Of a stretch of DNA of 41,609 nt, positions 1-8,723 are shown piece after piece (within the stretch, counting starts at the first letter, position 1; each line of letters begins with the position of its first letter). Position numbers and translations under genes: made by a program. This stretch comes from Thermomucor indicae-seudaticae. Taxonomy: Eukaryota > Mucoromycota > Mucoromycetes > Mucorales > Lichtheimiaceae. The DNA lies in assembly GCA_000787465.1 (NCBI GenBank), contig JSYX01000298.1, positions 1 to 41,609 of the forward strand, given 5' to 3'. The notes beneath the pieces were generated by a model that was given only the letters and a program-made list of their open reading frames with translations, searched no databases and was not told where the DNA came from.

Positions 1-191
1 TTACAGTTGATGCAAAATATACGGGTTGCCCTAGCGAAATAACGGTATGGGACGTTGCGGAACGAAGGTGGTCCGCCCATTTTTGCTTCCCTCGTTCAAG
101 TCATCTACACAGTCCTAGGAACCGTCGGAAGATCGAAGCTGACCTTCAAGCTTTCCTGATGCAGGATCGTCTTGGAAAACCGTCAGATTGA
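1..191 (+). CDS. 3' end of an unidentified protein gene (partial)
   Basis: A frame starting at base 3 stays open for 62 codons and ends in TGA at 189-191. The peptide looks protein-like: a Trp-containing stretch (ITVWDVAERRW), then a charged helix-like tail ending QDRLGKPSD. The window edge cuts off the start, so the rest of the protein, and whether base 3 lies in an exon or an intron, cannot be seen. I do not recognise the family. A minus-strand frame at 115-456 is also open but resembles nothing I know. The call rests only on an open frame and composition. Confidence 0.35.
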   Translation, partial: TVDAKYTGCPSEITVWDVAERRWSAHFCFPRSSHLHSPRNRRKIEADLQAFLMQDRLGKPSD

Positions 192-1466
192 ATATCTTAG
201 CATTAGCACCGACGTACAAGCGAAGAGACAATGGAAGATACTTTATCCAAACCTTATCTACAAGCATTGGTATGAATGTGGGTTTTCTAACTTTCAATAT
301 CGCAAACGCTGTCAAATACGTTCCGTAAAGCAGGTCCCAGATGCAGTAACTCAGATAAGCACCGTATCCAGACTGCTGGCATCGTCGTCTTTTACTTGAT
401 CGTTTCCCTTTGATATTTACTGCCAGCCGACTAGTCTGTCCTTGTAGGCCACGCAATCTTTGTTAACATGCAGATACATTGTCTCAGTAGAGGTCTCTTT
501 ATTGAACACTACATTCTTGCCTTTTCGATCAAACAATGAGCTCATGAGATCGAGCATATCCCTTTTGCGCTGACTGCACCATAATCAGAACGATACTGTT
601 TTATTGCACAAACCAAGTATTAAGCTGATTGAGAACGAAGTACATGACGGGATTATCCGCAGCTTTTGTGCGTGGATTATGTTCTAAAACCTTGCTATTG
701 ATATCCGATTGGAAATGTAAGACTCCTGTAACCCCTGTTCAGAACTTACTATGTCTTCATCAGTGCTCGAAGGCCTTTAAGACCAGTTCTTACTGTAATA
801 TCATGCTCGTCTTGACAGGAGGTCCACTTGAGTTTCATATGCTGTACGAAAGACCTTGAGAGTTACTGTTCAAGGCAACGTGCACGTCAGCCAGTTTATG
901 TTCGTTCAGTTTCAGCAGTAAAATCGTACAGCGTGCACACTGTGTCACGAGGGCGACCGAACCAACAAGGTTAACATAAGATCTTTATCTCTAGATCCGT
1001 TGTCACCAGATGAGCTCTGCCGTCCGTCATACGGATCGACTTTTCTTTAGCAGTGCGTCGATGTAGAGGCTACTTTTACAGCTGGTCTTCACTGATAGCG
1101 AAGTCAGACAAAGTTTTAAACCACTTTACCCAGCAAAAGCTTTCTTTCTTTGAATAAGATCATACGCGATTAGATTGGACGGTTATCAGTGTCCCTTCTC
1201 ACGCACAGACTGTATGCAGTGCCGTTTTAGAAACAAAACTGAAACAGAAATACAATAAAGCCCCAAACCTAACTGAAACATGGTTATCTTGGAAATACTA
1301 AAGTTGTTACGCAGAAATTGAGCGAGGCCTAACACAAAGAAAGCCACGATTCAGTGCTTCTTCAGCGGGTAATCGTTAGTTGACCATTGGGGAATTTGGG
1401 GCGGGAAAAAAGTGTCCATAATAACAGCCGAGGTGGCTTGCTGCTAGGGTTGGGAGGACGGCTCAT
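192..1466. other. Non-coding stretch, nothing recognised
   Basis: No convincing exon, tRNA or snRNA was seen. The few open frames of 60-110 codons on either strand have no recognisable domain. The right end holds the promoter of the TBC-domain gene. Confidence 0.4.
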
Positions 1467-1475
1467 TATAAAAAC
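1467..1475 (+). promoter_or_regulatory. TATA box of the TBC-domain gene
   Basis: The sequence TATAAAAAC lies about 100 bp upstream of the preferred start codon at 1570. Transcription starting some 30 bp downstream would make the ATG at 1570 the first one in the message and would exclude the in-frame ATG at 1387. Confidence 0.5.
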
Positions 1476-1569
1476 CGCTTCCGAGCACGCAGCACATTTT
1501 CCCTTCTCTCGACACACAAGACGTCTTTTTCTTCCTTTACTTCCAAACACCTGTTGTAGGTTCTTTCAC

Positions 1570-2952
1570 ATGCTGCAACTCTCTCCAAATAGTTCAGCGA
1601 TCGGACGAGCTCAAGGACAAAGAGACAGGCCAGCTTACGTGAACATGAACCAAGATGAGGCGTTATTGAACCTCAACGACTATAACGAGATCTTACAGTC
1701 TGAGGTATACGTGGACCTGGACCGACTACGGTTGTTAGCACGCCACGGGGTTCCTAACCAACTTCGAGGGGTAATCGTCCTCTGGGTCCTCAATGGAAGT
1801 TTGAAGAAGATCCCTTACTTTGACGCGCCGGTTTTGTATAGGAAGTTTGGAAATATCTTTTGGGTATACAACAAGCCGATCGATGTTAGTATCCTAGTAA
1901 AAGAAAAGATCGTGTTGCGTGGCTAAAAGAGGTCTCCCTCCCTCTTTCAGCTAAAGAACTGACGAACTCGAAGGCAAGAAAGGAAGACTATGAGCAAATC
2001 GACAAGAGCGACTCGGAGGTTTCAAAGAAGATACGTGGTGAAGTCTCTCGGTATCAACGCCGTGAACCGCTGCTGGATGGCAGACATTACATGTATCGCT
2101 TCGAAAACGTCATTCTCGCTTATCTCAATGCCAACCGCGACGCAGAGTATCATCCTGCTTTAATATCGTTATGTGCACCCTTCATTTACGTCATGGAAGA
2201 AGAATGCGATGCATACTTTTGCTTCGAAAGATTGATGCAAATGCTTGGTAATTCCACAGTTTTCCTTTTCTTTACCAAGAGACCTCTCTCTAATAACTTT
2301 TAATAATAGACGAGCATTATACCACACATTCCATCAAAGAAAATGTGGCCAACTTCATGACACTCTTCCGGTCTGTTCTTCCAGAACTGTAAGGATGGGT
2401 TATACCGCAACAAAAGTGTGCATGTTCAAAAGTGTGACAATGCCGGATAGATGCAACTACTTTGAAGAGGAAGAAGTTGATCTGAATGAGTGGATGACTT
2501 CTTGGTTGCAGTATCTGCTTTCGAGAGAATTGAAGTTTGTGGATCTCGTACGGTTATGGGGTAAGTTTGTATATACAGCTCAACATGACAGGGTTACAAA
2601 TTTGTTTCTTAGATACCTACTTTGCCATGCCGGACTTCCTTGAGTTTCATCCATTCGTATGCTTGGGTACGTGGTGTTTCTTGAGAGGGACGACGATGGG
2701 ACTTATATTAACATTGCTTATTCAGCCATCCTTCGAAACGCCCGGGAGAACCTCGAGGATCTCGAGCAGTCGGAGATCAGGACAATGATGCTCCGACTCC
2801 CGCACCTGGATATGCGTAGAGTAAGTCCAAGTTTTCGTTCATACATTGAACAAAAGTATCTGACGATCTCTCTTGTTTAGACGTTGGCTAAGGCATACAA
2901 TCTTCGTCATGAGAGCATGGAAAGACAAGCATCTGAAGATGGAGATCTCTGA
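1570..2952 (+). CDS. TBC-domain protein (Rab GAP-like), divergent
   Basis: TBC proteins normally stimulate GTP hydrolysis by Rab GTPases in membrane traffic. Here about eight exons join in frame. Exon 1 ends at 1770, the next is 1842-1884, and the third begins at 1951. The joined product reads RHGVPNQLRG-EVWKYLLGIQQADR, the usual entry into a TBC domain. Later come an aspartate/glutamate-rich helix, SLCAPFIYVMEEECDAYFCFE and SRELKFVDLVRLWDTYF, the typical TBC C-terminal half. The protein ends HESMERQASEDGDL before TGA at 2950-2952. The arginine-finger region reads IRGEVSR (Glu for the usual Asp), and I find no YxQ glutamine finger, so GAP activity is uncertain. An ATG at 1645 is an alternative start. 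A member of a known TBC subfamily lacking the Q finger is the simplest reading. Confidence 0.85.
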
Positions 2953-3409
2953 CCTGCTCATCCATTAACATGTCATCATCACCAACACTAATTTCGCCCA
3001 CCGTCTGGTGCCTTTTTGTCTTGATTTCATAAGCACTTAATTTCACAACTTTGCATTATTCCCTCGTTTTCATCATGGTCTTGTGAGCACTCCTCCCCTA
3101 TTTTTGGAAGTTGTACATCCAGTTGAGTAGTGATGATCATATGACGATGGGACAAAAATCATTCATCATCTTGCAGGTTTAAGCCGTCATGGTATACGGT
3201 GTCTATGATGCGCAAACATTTTTTTGCCACTGAAGGCACACGAAGAAGTACATAAAGTACATTGTAGAGGCATTTCCAATACTGGAAGTCATTCTAGCTG
3301 CATACATCAGTATTGTCACATGATGCAGCCTCAAAACTATCCAATTGGAGGAATTTACCGAAACAGACAAAGCGCTTTGGGCGAAAGCGCTCTTTTTTGT
3401 CATTTTCTT
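2953..3409. other. Intergenic, no gene seen
   Basis: This stretch follows the TBC gene and runs up to the inverted U2 copy. It presumably holds the 3' UTR of the TBC gene. No exon or RNA gene was recognised. Confidence 0.4.
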
Positions 3410-3590
3410 TTTCGGATTATGCCGGCATTACACAGCTATGCATTGTTATGCTGTGGATACCAGTAGTCTCCCCGATGGCAAGCGAGAGCGGTGAGACCTG
3501 GCGGAAAAGATTAGCTTAAATAAGTCGAGCGAAGTGGTTCGACATTATAGTCGTTAAGCTATGATCTTCTGACGCTCTTCCTTGATTGGA
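3410..3590 (-). pseudogene. Truncated U2 snRNA copy, inverted
   Basis: Read on the minus strand, this matches the intact U2 gene (3817-4012) from its stem II region to its 3' hairpin: GACTATAATGTYGAACC, TTTTCCGCCAGGTCTCACCG, CCATCGGGGAG, GGTATCCACAGC and AATGCATAGCTGTG all occur in both. The 5' part is missing. From the shared CCAATC upstream motif to the GACTATAATG motif there are only about 30 bases here, against about 120 in the intact gene. The TATA box, the U6-pairing region and the branch-site recognition sequence are therefore gone. The GCCAG/CTGGC stem of the intact gene is broken here (CTCGC replaces CTGGC), as is the stem closing the 3' hairpin. I infer a non-functional copy produced by inverted duplication and then a deletion of about 90 bp. 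Confidence 0.8.
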
Positions 3591-3598
3591 CAGCGCAT

Positions 3599-3740
3599 AC
3601 AGTACCCGCGCGATATATCGATATTTGATATTCTCGATATGTTCAATCACGGATCCGCTTTTTCCAGGCGTATGTCCACTTGATATAACGATCGCATTTT
3701 TTTCGTCACGGACCCTATCGTTATATCGCGCGGGTACTGT
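3599..3740. repeat. Inverted repeat between the two U2 copies
   Basis: Arms at 3599-3617 and 3722-3740 are perfect reverse complements of 19 bp (core ACAGTACCCGCGCGATATA), followed outward by a degenerate CCAATC motif. Each arm is upstream of a U2 copy in the same relative orientation. It is either a snRNA promoter element or the remaining inner part of the inverted duplication. The GC-rich core flanked by A/T resembles a factor-binding site, but that is inference. Confidence 0.7.
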
Positions 3741-3778
3741 ACAGTGTTCCAATCGGTATATATCTGGGTACCAAGAGG

Positions 3779-3786
3779 TATAAAAG
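3779..3786 (+). promoter_or_regulatory. TATA box of the U2 snRNA gene
   Basis: TATAAAAG lies 38 bp upstream of the predicted U2 5' end at 3817, a usual spacing for an RNA polymerase II start. The truncated inverted copy lacks it. Confidence 0.65.
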
Positions 3787-3816
3787 GGCGGTCGATTTGG
3801 GGACTTTGCGAACAGC

Positions 3817-4012
3817 ATCCTCTGAGGCCTTTTGGCTAAGATCAAGTGTGGTATCTGTTCTTTACAGTTTAATGACTATAATGTTGAACCACTTCGTTCG
3901 ACTTGTTTAACCTAAACTTTTCCGCCAGGTCTCACCGCACTGGCTTGCCATCGGGGAGTCTACTGGTATCCACAGCCTGACAATGCATAGCTGTGTGATG
4001 CTGGCAGACCCA
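3817..4012 (+). ncRNA. U2 spliceosomal snRNA
   Basis: U2 snRNA pairs with the intron branch site and with U6 in the spliceosome. The 5' half is almost identical to U2 of other eukaryotes: GGCCTTTTGGCTAAGATCAA followed by TATCTGTTCTT. Downstream are a stem II region, a GCCAG/CTGGC stem around 3926-3945, and a 3' hairpin with ACAGC/GCTGT inside a GG(A)GTCT/AGACCC closing stem that ends near 4012. Its length of about 196 nt fits the family. Two things are odd. The branch-site recognition element reads GTGGTA (3848-3853) instead of GTAGTA, a single A-to-G change at 3850. The presumed Sm site (AAACTTTTCC, 3914-3923) departs from AUUUUUG. The 5' end is placed by comparison with other U2 RNAs and the 3' end by the closing stem. 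Confidence 0.93.
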
Positions 4013-4671
4013 AAAGAGAAAATGATAATTGAGCGTTCCATGTGTGCCGGGACACTACGTCGCGCGCGGACATGGAATTGCGAGTTGTCAAACTGCTTAT
4101 ACTTCTTGTTTCTTCCTTGGTAAATTTGACTGCCTATCGCTCTATCCTGCTATGTGCCTTCGATATGGGTTATGTTCTAGCTACGCATTAGCAGGAAATG
4201 ACCTGTAGCGAAGCAGAGAGTCCTGTTCCTTTCGAAGCAAAGCGCAGCTTGCTATTGCTGGTCATCGGCAGTACGAGTAATGACTTTATTTACCAATAAC
4301 GCTTCCGGACAGACCAAAAGCTAGCTAACGTATGTACATACAACATGCCAAGAAGGACGATAAAGGATTCCAAAGAATATACATCGCAGACAGGGTGCCA
4401 GAGGGGCTTTGAAAGTTTCTGCAGCCTTTTGCCTTCTGAAAGGCTTCATTTGGTGTCACAAACGTGAAAATACAAGTGGTCGAATGACAGGCTGGATTTG
4501 TGCTCAGCCGATCAATTGGTTTCCGCACAGCTTCAGACACATGAATAGGCGGCCGTGTCCAAAGACAGATTACAGGTAATTGATCGATGTTTATACTAAA
4601 TTTCCACAGAAATAAGACAGCCGACAGTTCAATACATGGCAAAATAACAGCTGTAAGGTATCAAACACAGG
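4013..4671. other. Intergenic, no gene seen
   Basis: This stretch lies between the U2 gene and the stop codon of the R-SNARE gene. A 105-codon minus-strand open frame at 4325-4642 has no recognisable domain and is probably chance. The right part should be the 3' UTR of the R-SNARE gene. Confidence 0.4.
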
Positions 4672-5310
4672 TCATTTATGGGTCGTCTGAGTCCCAACAA
4701 TAGATCCTACAAGCAGATTGAAGTTACTATTGATACTTAGAAAATGTCAAGCAATCTTCTTTAACCTACCAATAATGATAGCCAAAATGACGAGAATGGT
4801 AAGGGCAATGATAATCTTCCACTTCAAATCCTTCCACCACATCCGCTTGCGGACTTGATTAGCACCCCGTCGGAAATGATGCGCAGTTGACTGCAAGTCC
4901 TCTATGTGGCAAAAGTAAAGCAGATATTAATTGACGAGATGAAGAAATCGTAGACTAGTTCATGTAGTCCGAGACTGAAAGAGGCGTAGGAACCGTTTAA
5001 AGAAACGAACTTGTATTTACCTGTTTTCCCTCGCAGATCGTCGAGACGCTCCCCTCGCTGCATGACCTTGTCGATGTTATCTTGCATAATGTTCACAACC
5101 TCATCGACTTGAGCTTGAACACGTGCAGTTTTGCTGTTTCCAAAAGCCCCATCCTTTGCTCCGGAACGCTCATTGGGAATATACGGATCGTACGGCTCCG
5201 ACCTACAAACATGTGAGAATTCGGTTGTAAATCGGAATGCCTGGGCCAAACTCTTGCCGTTTTGCTCAATTCTAAACGGCAGCCAATTTTTTGTTGTTAA
5301 TAACTCACAT
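4672..5310 (-). CDS. SNC1: R-SNARE, synaptobrevin/VAMP (Snc-type)
   Basis: This is the vesicle R-SNARE for fusion of secretory vesicles with the plasma membrane. The protein starts [12 protein letters not shown]. The SNARE motif follows ([19 protein letters not shown], then [10 protein letters not shown] with the zero-layer Arg), then [20 protein letters not shown] and a single C-terminal membrane segment ([18 protein letters not shown]). Splicing: the start codon appears to be split AT|G, with AT at 5310-5309, intron 5308-5203 (GTGAGT...TTTGTAG) and the G at 5202. A second intron covers 5020-4902. A third possible intron, 4769-4707, gives a tail [11 protein letters not shown] ending in TGA at 4674-4672. 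Without it the protein would end GRLKKIA. No in-frame ATG exists further upstream in the exon beginning at 5202, which supports the split start. Confidence 0.92.
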
Positions 5311-5606
5311 TTCAGTTTATATTTTCAGGTAAATTGTAAAGGTGGCAAAGGTCGAATGCGGAGGAAGGAAAAAGAGGTCAGGTACAGGTTGAATGAATTG
5401 AAGTTCCGCTATATATCTGACATCACAAAGTTTTTTCTTGCGGCTTTCCTTTTCGCATCGCTCTCTTTCGCAGAAGATCGGCTACGCAAGGCATTTATTT
5501 AATATCCACGTCATCTCCATTACACGGAATTTTTAACGAAGCAAACTGACGCTAGAGAAGACAAACCGTTCTTGGTACTAATCGTGCTCAAGTATTTACC
5601 GAATCA

Positions 5607-8578
5607 ATGTCTCTGCAAAATAACATACCTCCAATGAATGGTGTGAACCACCGACCGCCGCCATCCCAACAACAACAGCATCAGCAAGGACTCGGACCAC
5701 AACACGGATTGCCTAACATAGAATCTGTGCGAAGGGCTTACCGAACAGCCTTAACGGAATTGACGTTCAATAGCAAGCCTATAATTACAAATCTGACCAT
5801 CATGGCGCAAGAAAATCAACATGCCGCAAACGTCATTGTCCGGGAGATCGAGCAACGGTTAAGAAGTGTAAGTAATAGACTGGTATACTTTATAAAAAAA
5901 GAAAGGGTCGTCGAGACTCCAAAGCACACTTTGGGAACATGTGGGTTGGCTTTGGTGCTCGGGTAAAGACTGGCTTCGACAACCACCAGCCGAAAGATGT
6001 ACTATTTACTGTGCATCTTCGCTTCGTTGTTTTCGGCTATCCGACAACCGCAGCTTTGCTTCGCTCGTCATCGTCATCATCATCTATTGTACATAATAAA
6101 ATCGATACGACGCTCTGTGTATTCGTTTTTCTGTTTCTTCTATTATTACTCCTCCTCCGCAGTACTTCTCCTTTGCCCTAATTCACAAAGCAACTTCTGC
6201 ATTTCCCTTTCTTTTTCTATTTTCTTTTTTTACGAAAAAGAGTGCTTTCTTTATCCGGGTTTGTGATATAGTGAGCATGGCATTAACATTTCTTTCCTAT
6301 TTTCTTTTATGCAGAATGCTCCTGACCAGAAGTTGCCGGTTCTCTACTTAATTGATTCGATCTGTAAGAACGTCGGAGGAATATACATTAGTAACTTTGC
6401 AAGAAACATTGTATCGACCTTCCTGGATGCCTACAAGCTGACGGATCCGCAAACAAGGCGTAGCTTTGAGCGCTTATTACAAACATGGAAAAACGGCATG
6501 CCAGACGGAAGCCCTGTATATCAACGCCACATCATTGAAACTATCGAGCGTTCGCTCAAGTATATTCATGAACGTGAAGCACAATCGCAGCAAAGGTTAC
6601 ACCCACATCAACAAAAACAGCAAGCAATGTCCCCCTTACCTCAAGGTCGATATCCGCCAACTTCTGCATCACCAACCGCATCCCGCAATCAGCAGATACA
6701 CGTTAATCCCAATTTCGTACCGAGGGTATGTGATGTGCTTTGAGAAATTTTGAGACCTGTCATGCTCATTATGATTCTTTCGATCTAGCACGACAAACGT
6801 GATCCACGCGGACTACATGCATACCCTTCTCCAGTTACAGAACCACGAGCAGCAGATCGACCTACTTCTGTATCAGCACCGCCAGTTCAGGTGAGTAAAT
6901 TATGACACTGCTCCCTAGGAAAGATGGTAACATCTCGCTAGTTATCGCATCCCACTCAGCAACCTCAGTCCAACGATGTCCTTTCAACTTTGCAATCTCT
7001 TCTTCCAGCACAAACTGCTGCTCAAGGCCCAGTCGGTACAACTGATCCGATATCGCAGATATTGTCGCAGGTAAGTCCTTAACTTCTGAATGCGTCAAAG
7101 CCCATGTCCATTGATAAATTTGTTTCACAGATTCAAGCTATTCTCCCAGCATTACCTGCTGCACAGTCGATGGCAATCCAACAATATCTCTCACAGATCC
7201 TAGGCAATAGCGCAACAATACCTACAAATCCAAGTCCAATGGCTTTCACATCTGGTGTCTCTGCTCCCATCTCGAACGCGGTATCTTCACCTGCACTTGC
7301 AGTTTCCACACCGACCATAGCATCCGCAGCAGCAGTTCCTGTTCAAACGCCTATGGTATCTTCTGGCATGCCCGTTGATGGCCTGGCGCGTTTGTCACAT
7401 CCCGTAACCTCTACCCCTTCACCCGTAATACCAGCTCCAGTACTGAGTTCTAACCCTCCGCCAGCACCAGTCAACACGGCCGAGCTGCTCAAAGGTTTAA
7501 CATCCCTAGGCATACTGAATCCGACCGGTGGCAAACCATCAACTAGTACACCAAGCTCTCAAACCACGGCACAGGAACCGTCCTTGACTTTAAACAGCTT
7601 TGGACCGTTCCGTCTGGACAGCAAGGACTTGCAAATGTGTGTATTACTAGATCGTGATACAGGTTTTATTAGTTCAGTTCATGCTCATTTTACTTTCTTT
7701 TTCTTCTTTCCTTGTGATTTGTATAAAAAAGAGTGCGTCCGGGCGCAATTGAGCTTTTGTATTCGGGTCTGCCGCTGCAGTGCAAACAATGCGGCTTCCG
7801 GTACCCGAAAACAAACGAAGGTCAAGTCAAAATGGATGCCCATCTGGATTCACACTTTAGGCAGAACAGGCGCATGAAGGAACGAGTTAAGCGCGGCTTA
7901 TCAAGATCATGGTTTGTCACTGAGGATGAATGGATAAGAGGTTCTGGTGGAGAAATGACCAGCCAACAAGGTAAAAGAGCCGGAACTCAGTCTTCTATCC
8001 ATTTCTTTGATCCACTGATACGTAGATATGTCTCTTTGAAAACAAAAAAAGCACCGGCGTTCCTTAATGACCAGAGTACTGGCAACTCGAGTCAAGATAC
8101 CTTACAGCCTACGGCAGGTGCAAGTTCAAGCGGCGTGAATCCTGAAGAGCACATGGTGGTTATGCCCAATGAAGAGCGAAAATCATGCCCCATTTGTGGT
8201 GAGCGGTTTGTAGATTTCTGGAACGACGATGAAGAAGAATGGATGTACAAGAATGCAATCATTGTAAACGGCGTGGTAAGATTTAAAACCACCATGACGG
8301 TCGCTAGAATGGTCACTCAATTGTACGTTAGATTTATCACGCGACGTGCCATGCCGATGCTATAACAAGTGGTGCCTTAGCAGCAGACAAAGAAGAGACA
8401 GAGGACGACGAGAAGCCTATCCAGGGTGTCAAGCGCAAGGCCGAGGATGTTGGCGAGGTAAAGTGTCGATTTAGTAGATATGTTGCTCGGCTGTTTATTG
8501 ACAAACCTTTTTTCACAGATGAGCCAGAAGGAAGATATTAAAGCAGCACGAAGAGATGCATATAGTGAAATCAAATAA
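5607..8578 (+). CDS. PCF11: Pcf11, pre-mRNA cleavage complex subunit
   Basis: Pcf11 couples 3' end cleavage and termination by binding the RNA polymerase II C-terminal domain. Eight exons can be joined: 5607-5867, 6315-6725, 6789-6890, 6942-7070, 7131 to about 7640, about 7731-8275, 8332-8457 and 8519-8578. After a Gln-rich start comes the CTD-interacting domain (residues about 35-160), with [16 protein letters not shown] and [17 protein letters not shown] as diagnostic stretches. A low-complexity Gln/Pro/Ser/Thr middle follows. The C-terminal half has the two zinc-binding motifs of the family: [10 protein letters not shown]...MDAHLDSHF, and CPICGERF...(spliced) [10 protein letters not shown]. 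The end reads [10 protein letters not shown]. The donor near 7638 and acceptor near 7731 have two possible pairings that keep frame. It converges with the RNF220-like gene, 145 bp away. Confidence 0.95.
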
Positions 8579-8723
8579 AACAAAAAAAAGAGATAGGGGA
8601 GACTGTGGCGATATTCGTGAATTAGGGTGTAGAGCTTACAACAGATCTGTTTCTCTTTTCCTTTTCTTCTCTTTGGACGCAATAAACAAATGGAAATATA
8701 TTACAAAGGAAATGGGGTGGTTA

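Noticed and set aside
115..456. A 113-codon minus-strand open frame near the left edge
   Set aside because: No recognisable domain, and it overlaps the end of a plausible plus-strand exon; in this base composition a frame of that length can occur by chance.
1387..1569. N-terminal extension of the TBC protein from the in-frame ATG at 1387
   Set aside because: A TATA box at 1467 lies inside it, so transcription probably starts downstream, and the extension has no conserved character.
1885..1926. Read-through end of the first TBC exon as a short protein
   Set aside because: The region is better explained by two introns around the exon 1842-1884, which restores the conserved EVWKYLLG sequence.
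4325..4642. A 105-codon minus-strand frame downstream of the R-SNARE gene
   Set aside because: No family resemblance; it lies where the R-SNARE 3' UTR should be.
5939..6266. Overlapping open frames rich in Leu, Ser and Phe in the first Pcf11 intron
   Set aside because: They come from pyrimidine-rich intron sequence, and the flanking exons join perfectly without them.
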